Assembly: GCF_030271255.1 (NCBI RefSeq)
Contig: NZ_JASJOM010000010.1
Span: 106,718 to 170,717, forward strand
Length of the DNA stretch: 64,000 nucleotides
Source of the DNA: Peribacillus folii
GTDB taxonomy: Bacteria > Bacillota > Bacilli > Bacillales > DSM-1321
Direction: 5' to 3'
The number at the start of each line of letters is the position of its first letter. Within the stretch, counting starts at the first letter, position 1. Under the pieces are notes generated by a model that was given only the letters and a program-made list of their open reading frames with translations, had not been told where the DNA came from and did no database searches. Positions 56,397 through 64,000 of this stretch are shown here, piece after piece. The translations under genes and the position numbers were made by a program.

Positions 56397-58603
56397 GGTA
56401 TAGCTCCCTTCCAAGCTGTTTGCAATTCATTAACGTCCGCTTCCAATACAGGACCATCATTGCCTGATGTTACGACCAGCTTCCGATCCTCCGTTACGGA
56501 GCCTATGCATACCGCATCTTCCACAAGCGCTTCGAAAGCCTCTTTGTTTTCAGGTTTGATGGAAAGCAAGAAGCGTGATTGCGTTTCACTGAATAGTTCG
56601 GATACCGCTTCACTGGAAATATTCACTTTCGCCCCAAGCTTGCCTGAACCGAATAAAGATTCAGCTAATGCGACTGCCAGACCGCCTTCCGAAAGATCAT
56701 GTGCTGATGCAACAAGGCCGGTTTGGATCGCTGCGAGGATTTGCTGCTGACGTTTTTGTTCAACGGTCAAATCAAGTTCCGGTGCCCGTCCAAAGATCTT
56801 CCCTTCAAGCATTTTTTGCAATTCACTGCCGCCAAACTCCACTTTTGCTTCACCGATAACGTAAATCAGGTCGGATTCAGTCTTAAACGTTTGTGTAGTG
56901 ATATGCTCAAGTTCATTAACAAGGCCGACCATTCCTACCACAGGTGTCGGATAAACCGCTTCGCCATTCGTTTCATTGTAAAGCGAAACATTTCCGCCAA
57001 TGACTGGCGTGCTTAAACTCCTGCAAGCCTCACTCATGCCATCAGCCGCTTTTTCCAGCTGCCAAAAGATTTCAGGTTTTTCCGGGTTGCCAAAATTCAG
57101 GCAATCCGTTATTGCCAATGGCTCCGCACCTGAGCAAATGATATTGCGGGCTGCTTCAGCGACCGCGATTTTCCCGCCTGTTTCAGGATCAAGATAAATA
57201 TAGCGGGAGTTGCAATCCGTCGTCATCGCAAGGGCCTTATTCGTTCCCCTGACACGTACTACAGCTGCATCGGAACCAGGTGAAACCACCGTATTCGTAC
57301 GGACCATGTAATCATATTGATCGTAAACCCATTCCTTGCTTGAAATGGTCGGTTGCTTCAATAGTGCTAATAGTGTTTCTTTATAATCTTCAATGATCGG
57401 CACTTCAGCCTTCATGCTTTGGAAGTCACGGAAATATTGCGGTTCCGCGGATGGCTTATGGTAGATCGGAGCTTCTTCCGCCAAGGCGTCAACCGGAACC
57501 TCCGCAACGATTTCACCTTGATGCGTTAAGATCAGTTTTTTATCGTCCGTCACTTCACCAACTGCAACTGCTTCTAAATCATACTTCGTGAACAAATCGA
57601 CGATTTCCTGTTCACGGCCTTTCGTGACTACGATGAGCATCCGCTCTTGTGATTCGGAAAGCATCATTTCATAGGCTGTCATCCCTGTTTCACGCTGCGG
57701 CACCAAGTCCAGGTTCATTTTAATGCCGGAACCCGCTTTACTTGCCATCTCGGCAGATGAGCTGGTAAGCCCTGCAGCGCCCATATCCTGAATGCCGACA
57801 AGGGCATCGTTTTGAATCAATTCAAGGCATGCCTCCAGAAGCAGCTTCTCCATGAAAGGGTCTCCCACTTGAACGGCTGGGCGTTTCTCTTCGGATGACT
57901 CTGACAGTTCTTCTGATGCAAATGTGGCACCATGGATGCCGTCTCGGCCAGTTTTTGCCCCCACATACATGACGGTGTTTCCCACTCCGTGCGCCTGGCC
58001 TTTTTTTATATCCTTATGATCGATCAAGCCGACGCACATGGCATTGACTAACGGATTTCCTTCATAAGATGGGTCGAATTGGATCTCACCGCCAACAGTC
58101 GGTATCCCGATGCAATTCCCGTAACCGGCAATCCCGGCAACGACTTCTTTGAATAAGTATTTCACGCGATCATTATCAAGTTCGCCAAAGCGAAGTGAAT
58201 TCAGCATCGCAATCGGACGTGCCCCCATGGAGAATACGTCACGGATGATTCCGCCGACACCAGTGGCGGCGCCTTGGTAAGGTTCGATGGCTGATGGGTG
58301 GTTATGACTTTCAATTTTGAAAACGACGGCCTGGTCATCACCGATATCAACGATACCCGCACCTTCACCAGGACCTTGCAGCACTTTCTCTCCCGTAATC
58401 GGGAATTTCCTTAAGATGGGTTTTGAGTTTTTGTAGGAACAATGCTCCGACCACATAACGGAAAACAATCCTGTTTCCGTATAATTCGGCAGTCTGCCTA
58501 AGATTTTCTCCACCATGGCAAATTCTTCATCGGAAAGCCCCATACTTGCGTACAATCGCTCCGATTTAATTTTATCCGGACTTGGTTCAAGCTGTAATAA
58601 CAT
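56381..58603 (-). CDS. purL: FGAM synthase subunit PurL (small type)
   Basis: 740 residues, the short Gram-positive type that works with PurS and PurQ. ATG after GGAGGGAATCAC. Motifs: [28 protein letters not shown], the catalytic His in [25 protein letters not shown] and the second AIR-synthase-like half with [24 protein letters not shown]. It converts FGAR to FGAM with ATP and ammonia from PurQ (step 4). Overlaps purQ by 17 bases. Confidence 0.98.
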   Translation of the reverse strand: MLLQLEPSPDKIKSERLYASMGLSDEEFAMVEKILGRLPNYTETGLFSVMWSEHCSYKNSKPILRKFPITGEKVLQGPGEGAGIVDIGDDQAVVFKIESHNHPSAIEPYQGAATGVGGIIRDVFSMGARPIAMLNSLRFGELDNDRVKYLFKEVVAGIAGYGNCIGIPTVGGEIQFDPSYEGNPLVNAMCVGLIDHKDIKKGQAHGVGNTVMYVGAKTGRDGIHGATFASEELSESSEEKRPAVQVGDPFMEKLLLEACLELIQNDALVGIQDMGAAGLTSSSAEMASKAGSGIKMNLDLVPQRETGMTAYEMMLSESQERMLIVVTKGREQEIVDLFTKYDLEAVAVGEVTDDKKLILTHQGEIVAEVPVDALAEEAPIYHKPSAEPQYFRDFQSMKAEVPIIEDYKETLLALLKQPTISSKEWVYDQYDYMVRTNTVVSPGSDAAVVRVRGTNKALAMTTDCNSRYIYLDPETGGKIAVAEAARNIICSGAEPLAITDCLNFGNPEKPEIFWQLEKAADGMSEACRSLSTPVIGGNVSLYNETNGEAVYPTPVVGMVGLVNELEHITTQTFKTESDLIYVIGEAKVEFGGSELQKMLEGKIFGRAPELDLTVEQKRQQQILAAIQTGLVASAHDLSEGGLAVALAESLFGSGKLGAKVNISSEAVSELFSETQSRFLLSIKPENKEAFEALVEDAVCIGSVTEDRKLVVTSGNDGPVLEADVNELQTAWKGAIPCLLK

Positions 58604-59273
58604 GTGATTCCCTCCAGTTTTTTACGATGGATTGAAAAATCTTTAAGCCGTCTTTACTGCCAAGCAGTGAGTCAACAGCACGTTCGGGATGAGGCATCAT
58701 TCCGAGGACATTTCCTTGTTCATTTGTAATTCCCGCTATTTGTTCCAAGCTTCCGTTTGGATTTTCACCATCATAGGTGAACAAGATGCGGTTATCTCGT
58801 TTCAATTCAGCCAATGTTTCAGCATCACAGTAGTAATTCCCTTCACCATGTGCAACCGGAATCGTAACCGTTTCATGCAATTCATAGCCTGATGTAAACA
58901 TCGATTGATTGTTTTCAACCTTCAGTCCTACATTGCGGCAAATGAATTTCAAGCCTTCATTTCGACGCATCGCTCCTGGTAAAAGGCCTGCTTCAAGTAA
59001 AATCTGAAAACCATTGCAAACACCTAGAACAGGCTTCCCTGCTTGAGCCGCTTTTACGACTTCGGCCATGACATTGGAAAAACGGGCAATCGCTCCAGAG
59101 CGTAAATAGTCTCCATAGGAGAATCCTCCGGGAAGAAGAATCCCGTCATACTGATCTAGGTTCTCTGTGGAATGCCATACATACTCCACTTCCTCCCCAA
59201 GGGCATCCTTTATCGCATGGTACATATCAACATCACAATTGGAGCCAGGGAAAACGATGACAGCAAATTTCAT
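58587..59273 (-). CDS. purQ: FGAM synthase glutaminase subunit PurQ
   Basis: 228 residues. Class I glutaminase: [40 protein letters not shown], the nucleophile Cys in [17 protein letters not shown], and the His/Glu pair in [14 protein letters not shown]. Supplies ammonia to PurL. Overlaps purS by ATGA and purL by 17 bases. Confidence 0.98.
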   Translation of the reverse strand: MKFAVIVFPGSNCDVDMYHAIKDALGEEVEYVWHSTENLDQYDGILLPGGFSYGDYLRSGAIARFSNVMAEVVKAAQAGKPVLGVCNGFQILLEAGLLPGAMRRNEGLKFICRNVGLKVENNQSMFTSGYELHETVTIPVAHGEGNYYCDAETLAELKRDNRILFTYDGENPNGSLEQIAGITNEQGNVLGMMPHPERAVDSLLGSKDGLKIFQSIVKNWRESHVITA

Positions 59274-59524
59274 CGGGTGATAACCTCCTCAACATCATAA
59301 CGGTAAGACTCGATTACCGTATTGGCCAAAAGTTTTTCACACATTTCTTTTACAAGCTGATCTAAATCACGATCGGTATCCTCAATGGTAAGTTCAATGT
59401 ATTTCCCCACCCGAACATCACTCACTTCGTTATAAGTCAGGCTATGAAGTGATTGTTGGACTGCTGCTCCCTGTGGATCCAGTACACTTTCCCTAAGTGT
59501 GATATATACTTTAACCTTATGCAT
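59270..59524 (-). CDS. purS: FGAM synthase subunit PurS
   Basis: 84 residues, complete: [28 protein letters not shown] and [12 protein letters not shown] are the PurS fold. The small dimer bridges PurL and PurQ in the complex. Overlaps purC by eight bases and purQ by four. Confidence 0.97.
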   Translation of the reverse strand: MHKVKVYITLRESVLDPQGAAVQQSLHSLTYNEVSDVRVGKYIELTIEDTDRDLDQLVKEMCEKLLANTVIESYRYDVEEVITR

Positions 59525-60236
59525 GTTGAATGCCCTCCAATTTTGCTAGAATTTTTTCGTAAGCATCTGTTAAACTGCCTAAATCACGACGGAATACATC
59601 TTTGTCTAATTTTTCATTCGTTGTAGCGTCCCATAAGCGGCAAGTATCCGGCGAGATTTCGTCAGCCAGCAGAATGTCACCATTCGGTGTTTTTCCGAAT
59701 TCCAATTTAAAATCTATCAATCTGATATTCAGCTCTTTGAAAAATGAGGTTAGGATGGTATTGATTTCCTGTGCCTTTTCTTTTAAAACCAATATATCTT
59801 CCTTGCTGGCCAGTTCCAATTCTTCAATATGGTCTTCCGTTAACAGAGGATCTCCGAGCTCGTCATCTTTATAGTAAAACTCAGTCAGTGCTTTCTTGAG
59901 GGGCTGGCCTTCCTTCATGCCCGTTCTTTTGGAAAAACTGCCCGCAGCCGTATTCCTGACGACGACTTCAAGGGGAATGATGGAGACTTTTTTGACTAGC
60001 TGCTCGCTGTCAGAAAGCATTTCAATAAAATGGGACGGAATATTTTCCTGGGCAAGCTTTGAAAATAGTAAACTGGTAATTTGATTGTTCAGCCTGCCTT
60101 TGCCGGCAATTTCCGATTTCTTCTCACCATTGAACGCCGTTGCCGAATCCTTATATTCCACCCATACTATTTCACTGTTGTCCGTTGCATAAATCTGCTT
60201 CGCTTTCCCTTCATACAGCAATTCTCGTTTTTCCAT
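59517..60236 (-). CDS. purC: SAICAR synthetase
   Basis: 239 residues. EKRELLYEGKAKQIYATDNSEIVWVEYKDSATAFNGEKKS (start), VPLEVVVRNTAAGSFSKR-like segment and LIDFKLEFGKTPNGDILLADEISPDTCRLWD are PurC signatures. It joins CAIR with aspartate (step 7). 102 bp separate it from purB, the widest gap of the operon, with a hairpin inside. Confidence 0.98.
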   Translation of the reverse strand: MEKRELLYEGKAKQIYATDNSEIVWVEYKDSATAFNGEKKSEIAGKGRLNNQITSLLFSKLAQENIPSHFIEMLSDSEQLVKKVSIIPLEVVVRNTAAGSFSKRTGMKEGQPLKKALTEFYYKDDELGDPLLTEDHIEELELASKEDILVLKEKAQEINTILTSFFKELNIRLIDFKLEFGKTPNGDILLADEISPDTCRLWDATTNEKLDKDVFRRDLGSLTDAYEKILAKLEGIQHA

Positions 60237-60292
60237 CCGTCAAGCCCCCCGCATTGTGAATATTATGAATTTTCCTGCCATTGAACAGGCTT

Positions 60293-60328
60293 GGCAAACA
60301 GGGGAAAGACTAAGCGTCCCTGTTTGCC
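60293..60328. other. Intra-operon hairpin between purB and purC
   Basis: Perfect 11-bp stem GGCAAACAGGG / CCCTGTTTGCC in the 102-bp gap. No T-run follows on the minus strand, so it is not a normal terminator; mRNA processing or stability is more likely. Confidence 0.8.
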
Positions 60329-60338
60329 GCCTGCCATT

Positions 60339-61631
60339 TTATAAACCTAAACGATCAAAGATCACATCAACATTTTTCAAGTGATGTGTAGGATCGAAGC
60401 AATCATCAAGCTCCTCTTTCGTAAGCAAGCTTGTGATTTTATCATCCTTTTCAATCAGGCTTCTGAACGGAACCTGCTGCTCCCACGCTTCCATCGCTTT
60501 CGGTTGGACTGTATCATATGCTTCTTCACGAACAAGCCCTTTATCGATAAGCGAAAGCAACACACGTTGCGAGAAGATCAAGCCTAGAGTACGGTCCATG
60601 TTGCGTTTCATGTTTTCCGGATAAACGGTTAGGTTTTTAACGATATTGCTGAACCGGTTCAGCATATAGTTTAAAGCGATCGTTGCATCCGGCAAGATGA
60701 TGCGCTCAGCTGAAGAATGCGAAATGTCACGTTCATGCCATAACGCCACATTCTCATAAGCTGTCATCATATAACCGCGGATGACACGGGCCATTCCCGT
60801 CATATTTTCAGAACCAATCGGATTCCGTTTATGAGGCATTGCCGACGATCCTTTTTGTCCTTTTGCAAAGAACTCTTCCACTTCACGTGTTTCACTTTTT
60901 TGCAAGCCGCGGATTTCGACTGCGAACTTTTCAATCGATGTCGCAATCAGCGCCAATGTACTCATATAATGGGCATGGCGATCGCGCTGCAATGTTTGCG
61001 TCGAAATGGGCGCTGCTTCAAGTCCAAGCTTTTCGCAAACGTATTGTTCGACAAACGGGTCGATGTTCGCATAAGTTCCCACAGCCCCGGAGATCTTCCC
61101 AACCTCGATGTTCTTTCTCGCCTCATCGAAGCGTTCGACATTGCGCTTCATTTCTTGATACCATAGTGCCAGCTTCAAGCCGAAAGTCGTCGGTTCTGCA
61201 TGAACTCCGTGTGTACGTCCCATTTGAATCGTGTATTTATGTTCTTTAGCTTTATTTTTCAGGATCTCGACGAAATTATTCAAATCCTTTGAAAGGATCT
61301 CATTCGCTTGCTTAATCACATAAGAAAGCGCCGTGTCGACTACATCCGTCGAAGTCAGTCCGTAATGAACCCACTTCCGCTCTTCACCCAGCGTTTCGGA
61401 TACCGCACGTGTAAAGGCAACAACATCATGGCGTGTATCCTTTTCGATTTCATTGATGCGCTCCACATCGAATGTAGCATTTTCACGAAGCAGCTTCACG
61501 TCTTCCTTCGGAATGACGCCAAGCTCAGACCACGCTTCACAAGCTAAAATCTCGACTTCCAGCCACGCATTAAAGCGGTTCGTTTCTGTCCAAATACTTC
61601 CCATCTCTGGGCGGGTATAACGTTCAATCAT
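60339..61631 (-). CDS. purB: Adenylosuccinate lyase
   Basis: 430 residues. [26 protein letters not shown] (start), [21 protein letters not shown] with the catalytic His, and the fumarase-superfamily signature [19 protein letters not shown]. It splits SAICAR to AICAR and adenylosuccinate to AMP. ATG overlaps the purK stop (ATGA). Confidence 0.98.
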   Translation of the reverse strand: MIERYTRPEMGSIWTETNRFNAWLEVEILACEAWSELGVIPKEDVKLLRENATFDVERINEIEKDTRHDVVAFTRAVSETLGEERKWVHYGLTSTDVVDTALSYVIKQANEILSKDLNNFVEILKNKAKEHKYTIQMGRTHGVHAEPTTFGLKLALWYQEMKRNVERFDEARKNIEVGKISGAVGTYANIDPFVEQYVCEKLGLEAAPISTQTLQRDRHAHYMSTLALIATSIEKFAVEIRGLQKSETREVEEFFAKGQKGSSAMPHKRNPIGSENMTGMARVIRGYMMTAYENVALWHERDISHSSAERIILPDATIALNYMLNRFSNIVKNLTVYPENMKRNMDRTLGLIFSQRVLLSLIDKGLVREEAYDTVQPKAMEAWEQQVPFRSLIEKDDKITSLLTKEELDDCFDPTHHLKNVDVIFDRLGL

Positions 61632-62788
61632 TTTACTTCCTCCGTTTCAACCTGTTGTTTCCAAATTTTGCTTCGATCACTTTCCAAAAGAGCTTCCTCA
61701 ACCGTTGAACGTAAAATATTCACATGCCCCATTTTACGCTTAAGCATGGCTTCCTTCTTTCCATAAAGATGAATTTTCCAATCTGAAAGCTCAGGGATTT
61801 CATCCATTAAAGGCCCGAGATGCTCGCCTAGGATGTTGACCATTACCACCGGCTTCAATAATGCCGTATTTCCAAGCTCCCAATTGCAGACAGCCCTTAT
61901 ATGCTGTTCGAACTGTGAAGTTTCGCATGCTTCCATCGTATAATGTCCCGAGTTATGAGGTCTTGGTGCCAATTCATTAATGATGATCTCATCCTGATCG
62001 GTTAAAAACATTTCAACAGCCAATGTCCCAATCAACTCAAGGTTTTCGGCAAGCTGCAATGCCTCATTGATAGCTTTCGTTTCAGCTTGCTGACTGATGC
62101 GGGCTGGAACTATGCTTTTATGAAGAATGTTATCAATATGAATGTTTTCCGCTATCGGAAAATGAGTTGCCTCACCATTTGCTTTACGCGTCACGATAAT
62201 GGAGATTTCTTTTATGAAAGGAATCCAGGCTTCCAGCACACATACACCTGTTTTGAGCAGGGAATCAGCCTTTTTTATATCGTCTTCTTCCTTGATGACC
62301 AACTGCCCTTTTCCATCATAACCGCCCCGGGTCGTTTTTAACACACTAGGGTACCCTATTTTTTCTATATGAAGGTAAATTTCCGAGATATCCTGTATTT
62401 CCTGATAAGGAGCAACCGATGCCCCTGCGTCAGAAATGGCCTTTTTTTCAGTAAGGCGATCCTGTGTCAGCTTCAATAATTCGGAGCCCTGCGGAAGATA
62501 TGCATGCTGCTTTAACCAATCCAACGCTTCCGAACTGATATTCTCAAACTCATAAGTTATGACGTCACTGACTTCCGCCAACCTTTTCAATGCATCTATA
62601 TCGTCATAGGCACCTATGATTTCAACATCCGCCACTTGCGCGCATGGACCTTCTGCAGTTGGCTCTAAGACTGCTATCCTAAAACCCGATGCCTTGGCCG
62701 AGAGGGCCATCATCCTTCCTAATTGTCCCCCGCCGATTATCCCAATGGTCTGTCCCGGTAAAATGGTTGTATTATTTAAGTTGTTCAC
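61628..62788 (-). CDS. purK: N5-carboxyaminoimidazole ribonucleotide synthase
   Basis: 386 residues from GTG 62788, with AAGGTG about ten bases upstream. ATP-grasp enzyme: [44 protein letters not shown], and [26 protein letters not shown]. It carboxylates AIR with ATP and bicarbonate (step 6a). Overlaps purE by 17 bases and purB by four. Confidence 0.97.
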   Translation of the reverse strand: MNNLNNTTILPGQTIGIIGGGQLGRMMALSAKASGFRIAVLEPTAEGPCAQVADVEIIGAYDDIDALKRLAEVSDVITYEFENISSEALDWLKQHAYLPQGSELLKLTQDRLTEKKAISDAGASVAPYQEIQDISEIYLHIEKIGYPSVLKTTRGGYDGKGQLVIKEEDDIKKADSLLKTGVCVLEAWIPFIKEISIIVTRKANGEATHFPIAENIHIDNILHKSIVPARISQQAETKAINEALQLAENLELIGTLAVEMFLTDQDEIIINELAPRPHNSGHYTMEACETSQFEQHIRAVCNWELGNTALLKPVVMVNILGEHLGPLMDEIPELSDWKIHLYGKKEAMLKRKMGHVNILRSTVEEALLESDRSKIWKQQVETEEVK

Positions 62789-63260
62789 TGCTTCTTAACA
62801 CCTTTTCCCTGGTTTCGTCTCTTAAAGCTTCCAATCTCCCTGCAATTTCAGGATCGAAAGCCGCTAGCATTTGAGCTGCGAACAATCCGGCATTGACTGC
62901 GCCGGCTTTTCCGATTGCCACCGTCGCAACCGGTATGCCACCAGGCATTTGCACGATTGATAATAACGAATCCATCCCGTTCAATGCCTTTGATTGTATC
63001 GGTACGCCAATCACAGGAACAATCGTTTTGGCGGCTGTCATTCCTGGAAGGTGCGCTGCCCCGCCTGCCCCCGCAATGATCACCTTAATGTCTCTATCTT
63101 TTGCACTCTCTGCATACTCAAATAATAAATCTGGTGTCCTGTGGGCGGAAACGACTCTTTTTTCATAGGGAATTTCTAGCTGTTCCAATGATTCACACGC
63201 GTACTTCATCGTTTCCCAATCCGAGACACTTCCCATAATAACCCCAACCTGCGGTTTCAT
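62772..63260 (-). CDS. purE: N5-carboxyaminoimidazole ribonucleotide mutase
   Basis: 162 residues from the ATG at 63260 (GGAGGG upstream). [22 protein letters not shown] (start, SDW nucleotide site), [18 protein letters not shown] with the catalytic His, and [16 protein letters not shown]. It moves the carboxyl group to give CAIR (step 6b). First gene of the purine operon, right after a long regulated leader. Confidence 0.98.
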   Translation of the reverse strand: MKPQVGVIMGSVSDWETMKYACESLEQLEIPYEKRVVSAHRTPDLLFEYAESAKDRDIKVIIAGAGGAAHLPGMTAAKTIVPVIGVPIQSKALNGMDSLLSIVQMPGGIPVATVAIGKAGAVNAGLFAAQMLAAFDPEIAGRLEALRDETREKVLRSSEQLK

Positions 63261-63336
63261 ACTTTTCCCTCCAACACTCAAATTGTCGCGTCCGAATATG
63301 CAGAAGGACGCTTTTTGCTATCTATCACCTATAAAT

Positions 63337-63384
63337 TAAAAAACCGGACGGATTGCTTCCTCATCGAGGAAGCGATCCGTCCGG
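63337..63384 (-). terminator. Attenuator terminator of the purine operon
   Basis: 19-bp stem CCGGACGGAT.GCTTCCTC / GAGGAAGC.ATCCGTCCGG with one mismatch, followed by six T residues on the minus strand. Placed between the riboswitch and purE. Confidence 0.92.
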
Positions 63385-63446
63385 AAAAGAAAGCCTTTGA
63401 AAAAAAACGCAAAAAGACTTGGCTAAATTCCGAATTAGTCAGATGC

Positions 63447-63521
63447 TTCTCTCATAGTCCGATGATTTACGGTCATCAGGTAGAAACTTTTGGGCCATAT
63501 CCCCATGATTATATGAGATGT
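63447..63521 (-). promoter_or_regulatory. Purine riboswitch, guanine type, of purE
   Basis: The minus strand carries CTCATATAATC...GGGATATGGCCC...GTTTCTACC...CCGTAAAT...GGACTATGAG. These are the conserved elements of the purine aptamer, with P1 formed by CTCAT/ATGAG. The C in GACTATG (position 74 of the consensus) pairs with guanine, not adenine. Guanine binding should favour the terminator downstream and shut the operon off. Confidence 0.95.
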
Positions 63522-63535
63522 ATTAATGTACCTTC

Positions 63536-63564
63536 ATCTTACCGTCCGGCTATTTTAATGTCAA
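63536..63564 (-). promoter_or_regulatory. Sigma-A promoter of the purine operon
   Basis: On the minus strand TTGACA (63559-63564), spacer exactly 17 bp, TAAGAT (63536-63541). Transcription would start about 10 bases before the riboswitch. Confidence 0.85.
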
Positions 63565-63570
63565 GTTAAA

Positions 63571-63609
63571 ATCGAATATTTTAACATAAAAATAAATGAT
63601 CGTTCGTGT
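63571..63609. promoter_or_regulatory. PurR operator: two PurBox-like half sites
   Basis: Minus strand ACACGAACGAT (63598-63609 region) and an inverted AATATTCGAT (63571-63580) lie upstream of the -35, about 17-18 bp apart. They fit the CGAA/TTCG core of Bacillus PurBoxes. PurR itself is encoded elsewhere. Confidence 0.6.
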
Positions 63610-63610
63610 T

Positions 63611-63811
63611 TTACTCGATTAATTTTGCTTCGAATACAATTTTTCGGTCAATTGGATCGTAATGAACTTTTCCATTTTCCATTCTCTCGGCAAAAATCGG
63701 TTCTTCCGTCCTTCTTACGGGAAAGTACCCTGCTGCCTTTATTCGATCCAGGCAAGCATCAATCGTCTCACCTTCATTAACTTCAAATTTCACCTTACTC
63801 TTTTTACCCAC
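63611..63811 (-). CDS. yebG: NETI-motif protein YebG
   Basis: 66 residues from a GTG at 63811 with AAAGGA nine bases upstream. The sequence KVKFEVNEGETIDACLDRIKAAGYFPVRRTEEPIF..DPIDRKIVFEAKLIE is the small YebG/NETI family. It directly precedes purE in B. subtilis and related bacilli; here ETI is retained and the first residue of the NETI motif is G. Function unknown. Separated from purE by the purine leader, which has its own promoter. Confidence 0.9.
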   Translation of the reverse strand: MGKKSKVKFEVNEGETIDACLDRIKAAGYFPVRRTEEPIFAERMENGKVHYDPIDRKIVFEAKLIE

Positions 63812-64000
63812 ACTATTGTTTCCTTTCTTTTTCTATTTACCTTACCGTTTGCCTTTCCGATCATTGAAATGCTTCCTAGTATATAGAAGTGAACACACAA
63901 AGGCAAGGAATTAAAACTGGTTATTCGTTTGGCGGCCGTTTACACACTCTTTTTGTCTGAAATGCCGCTCTTTACTTGTATGCAAAAAAAGATCAGCCGA
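63812..64000. other. Right-edge intergenic region
   Basis: No gene seen. The plus strand ends GCAAAAAAAGATCAGCCGA, which on the minus strand would be one arm and the T-run of a terminator for a gene beyond the edge. Confidence 0.4.

Larger units (their letters stand above)
63261..63610. other. Regulated leader of the purine operon
   Basis: 350 bp without a gene: promoter, PurBox-like sites, guanine-type riboswitch and terminator in order on the minus strand. A plus-strand open frame here (63315-63569) merely reads through the riboswitch and hairpin. Confidence 0.9.

Noticed and set aside
60831..61249. Plus-strand open frames opposite purB
   Set aside because: Two overlapping frames antisense to purB without start signals; shadows.
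63315..63569. Plus-strand open frame of 84 codons upstream of purE
   Set aside because: It is the reverse complement of the riboswitch, attenuator and promoter; no ribosome site.

Overview
The window looks like chromosome of a spore-forming Bacillaceae bacterium, probably close to Peribacillus/Bacillus simplex (the genus is inference). Three things point there: the purine operon has the Bacillus subtilis order purEKBCSQLFMNHD; it is followed by the subtilis-like block yerA-yerB-yerC-pcrB-pcrA-ligA-camS-gatCAB and then dgkB and rlmCD; and there are sporulation genes (spoVAD, DUF1657, DUF421). Most genes have strong Shine-Dalgarno sequences and Rho-independent terminators.

Layout. 1-3.4 kb: a truncated YitT-family membrane gene, a BASS-family transporter and a DUF445 membrane protein. 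3.4-8.6 kb: an accessory locus for a type VII-secreted LXG toxin. It holds two small helical partners, an LXG nuclease toxin, its YezG-type immunity protein, then a promoterless second toxin tip (a deaminase) joined through an exact 56-bp repeat of the main toxin gene and followed by its own likely immunity gene. 8.9-12.7 kb: a peptidase remnant, a DUF3892 protein, a CBS-HEPN protein, a YbaK-type deacylase, a preQ1-riboswitch-controlled queT and a TVP38-family protein. 12.8-20.9 kb: a PAS sensor kinase, a secreted cadherin-like protein, a copper pair (CopC-CopD fusion plus YcnI), an intracellular subtilisin, a SEC-C protein and a nitroreductase. 20.9-25.7 kb: telA-xpaC, a coiled-coil protein, a 21-bp repeat array, and an ammonium transporter in an operon with a coiled-coil protein.

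25.8-28.3 kb is a reduced spoVA-like sporulation cluster: DUF1657, spoVAD, DUF1657, and DUF421 with a DUF1657-like tail. A YitT-family protein, rlmCD, a small zinc-binding protein and a decayed IS1182-type element follow. 31.8-36.6 kb has an acetyltransferase, dgkB and a four-gene ECF sigma/anti-sigma/membrane operon. 36.7-50 kb is the conserved housekeeping block: the GatCAB amidotransferase, CamS, LigA, PcrA, PcrB, YerC, YerB and YerA.

50.5-63.8 kb is the complete de novo purine pathway from PRPP to IMP. It is led by a sigma-A promoter, two PurBox-like sites, a guanine-type purine riboswitch and a strong attenuator, with yebG upstream. The least ordinary features are the spare LXG toxin tip with its recombination repeat, the CBS-HEPN protein, the minimal spoVA cluster with a palindrome over its promoter, and the 21-bp repeat array.
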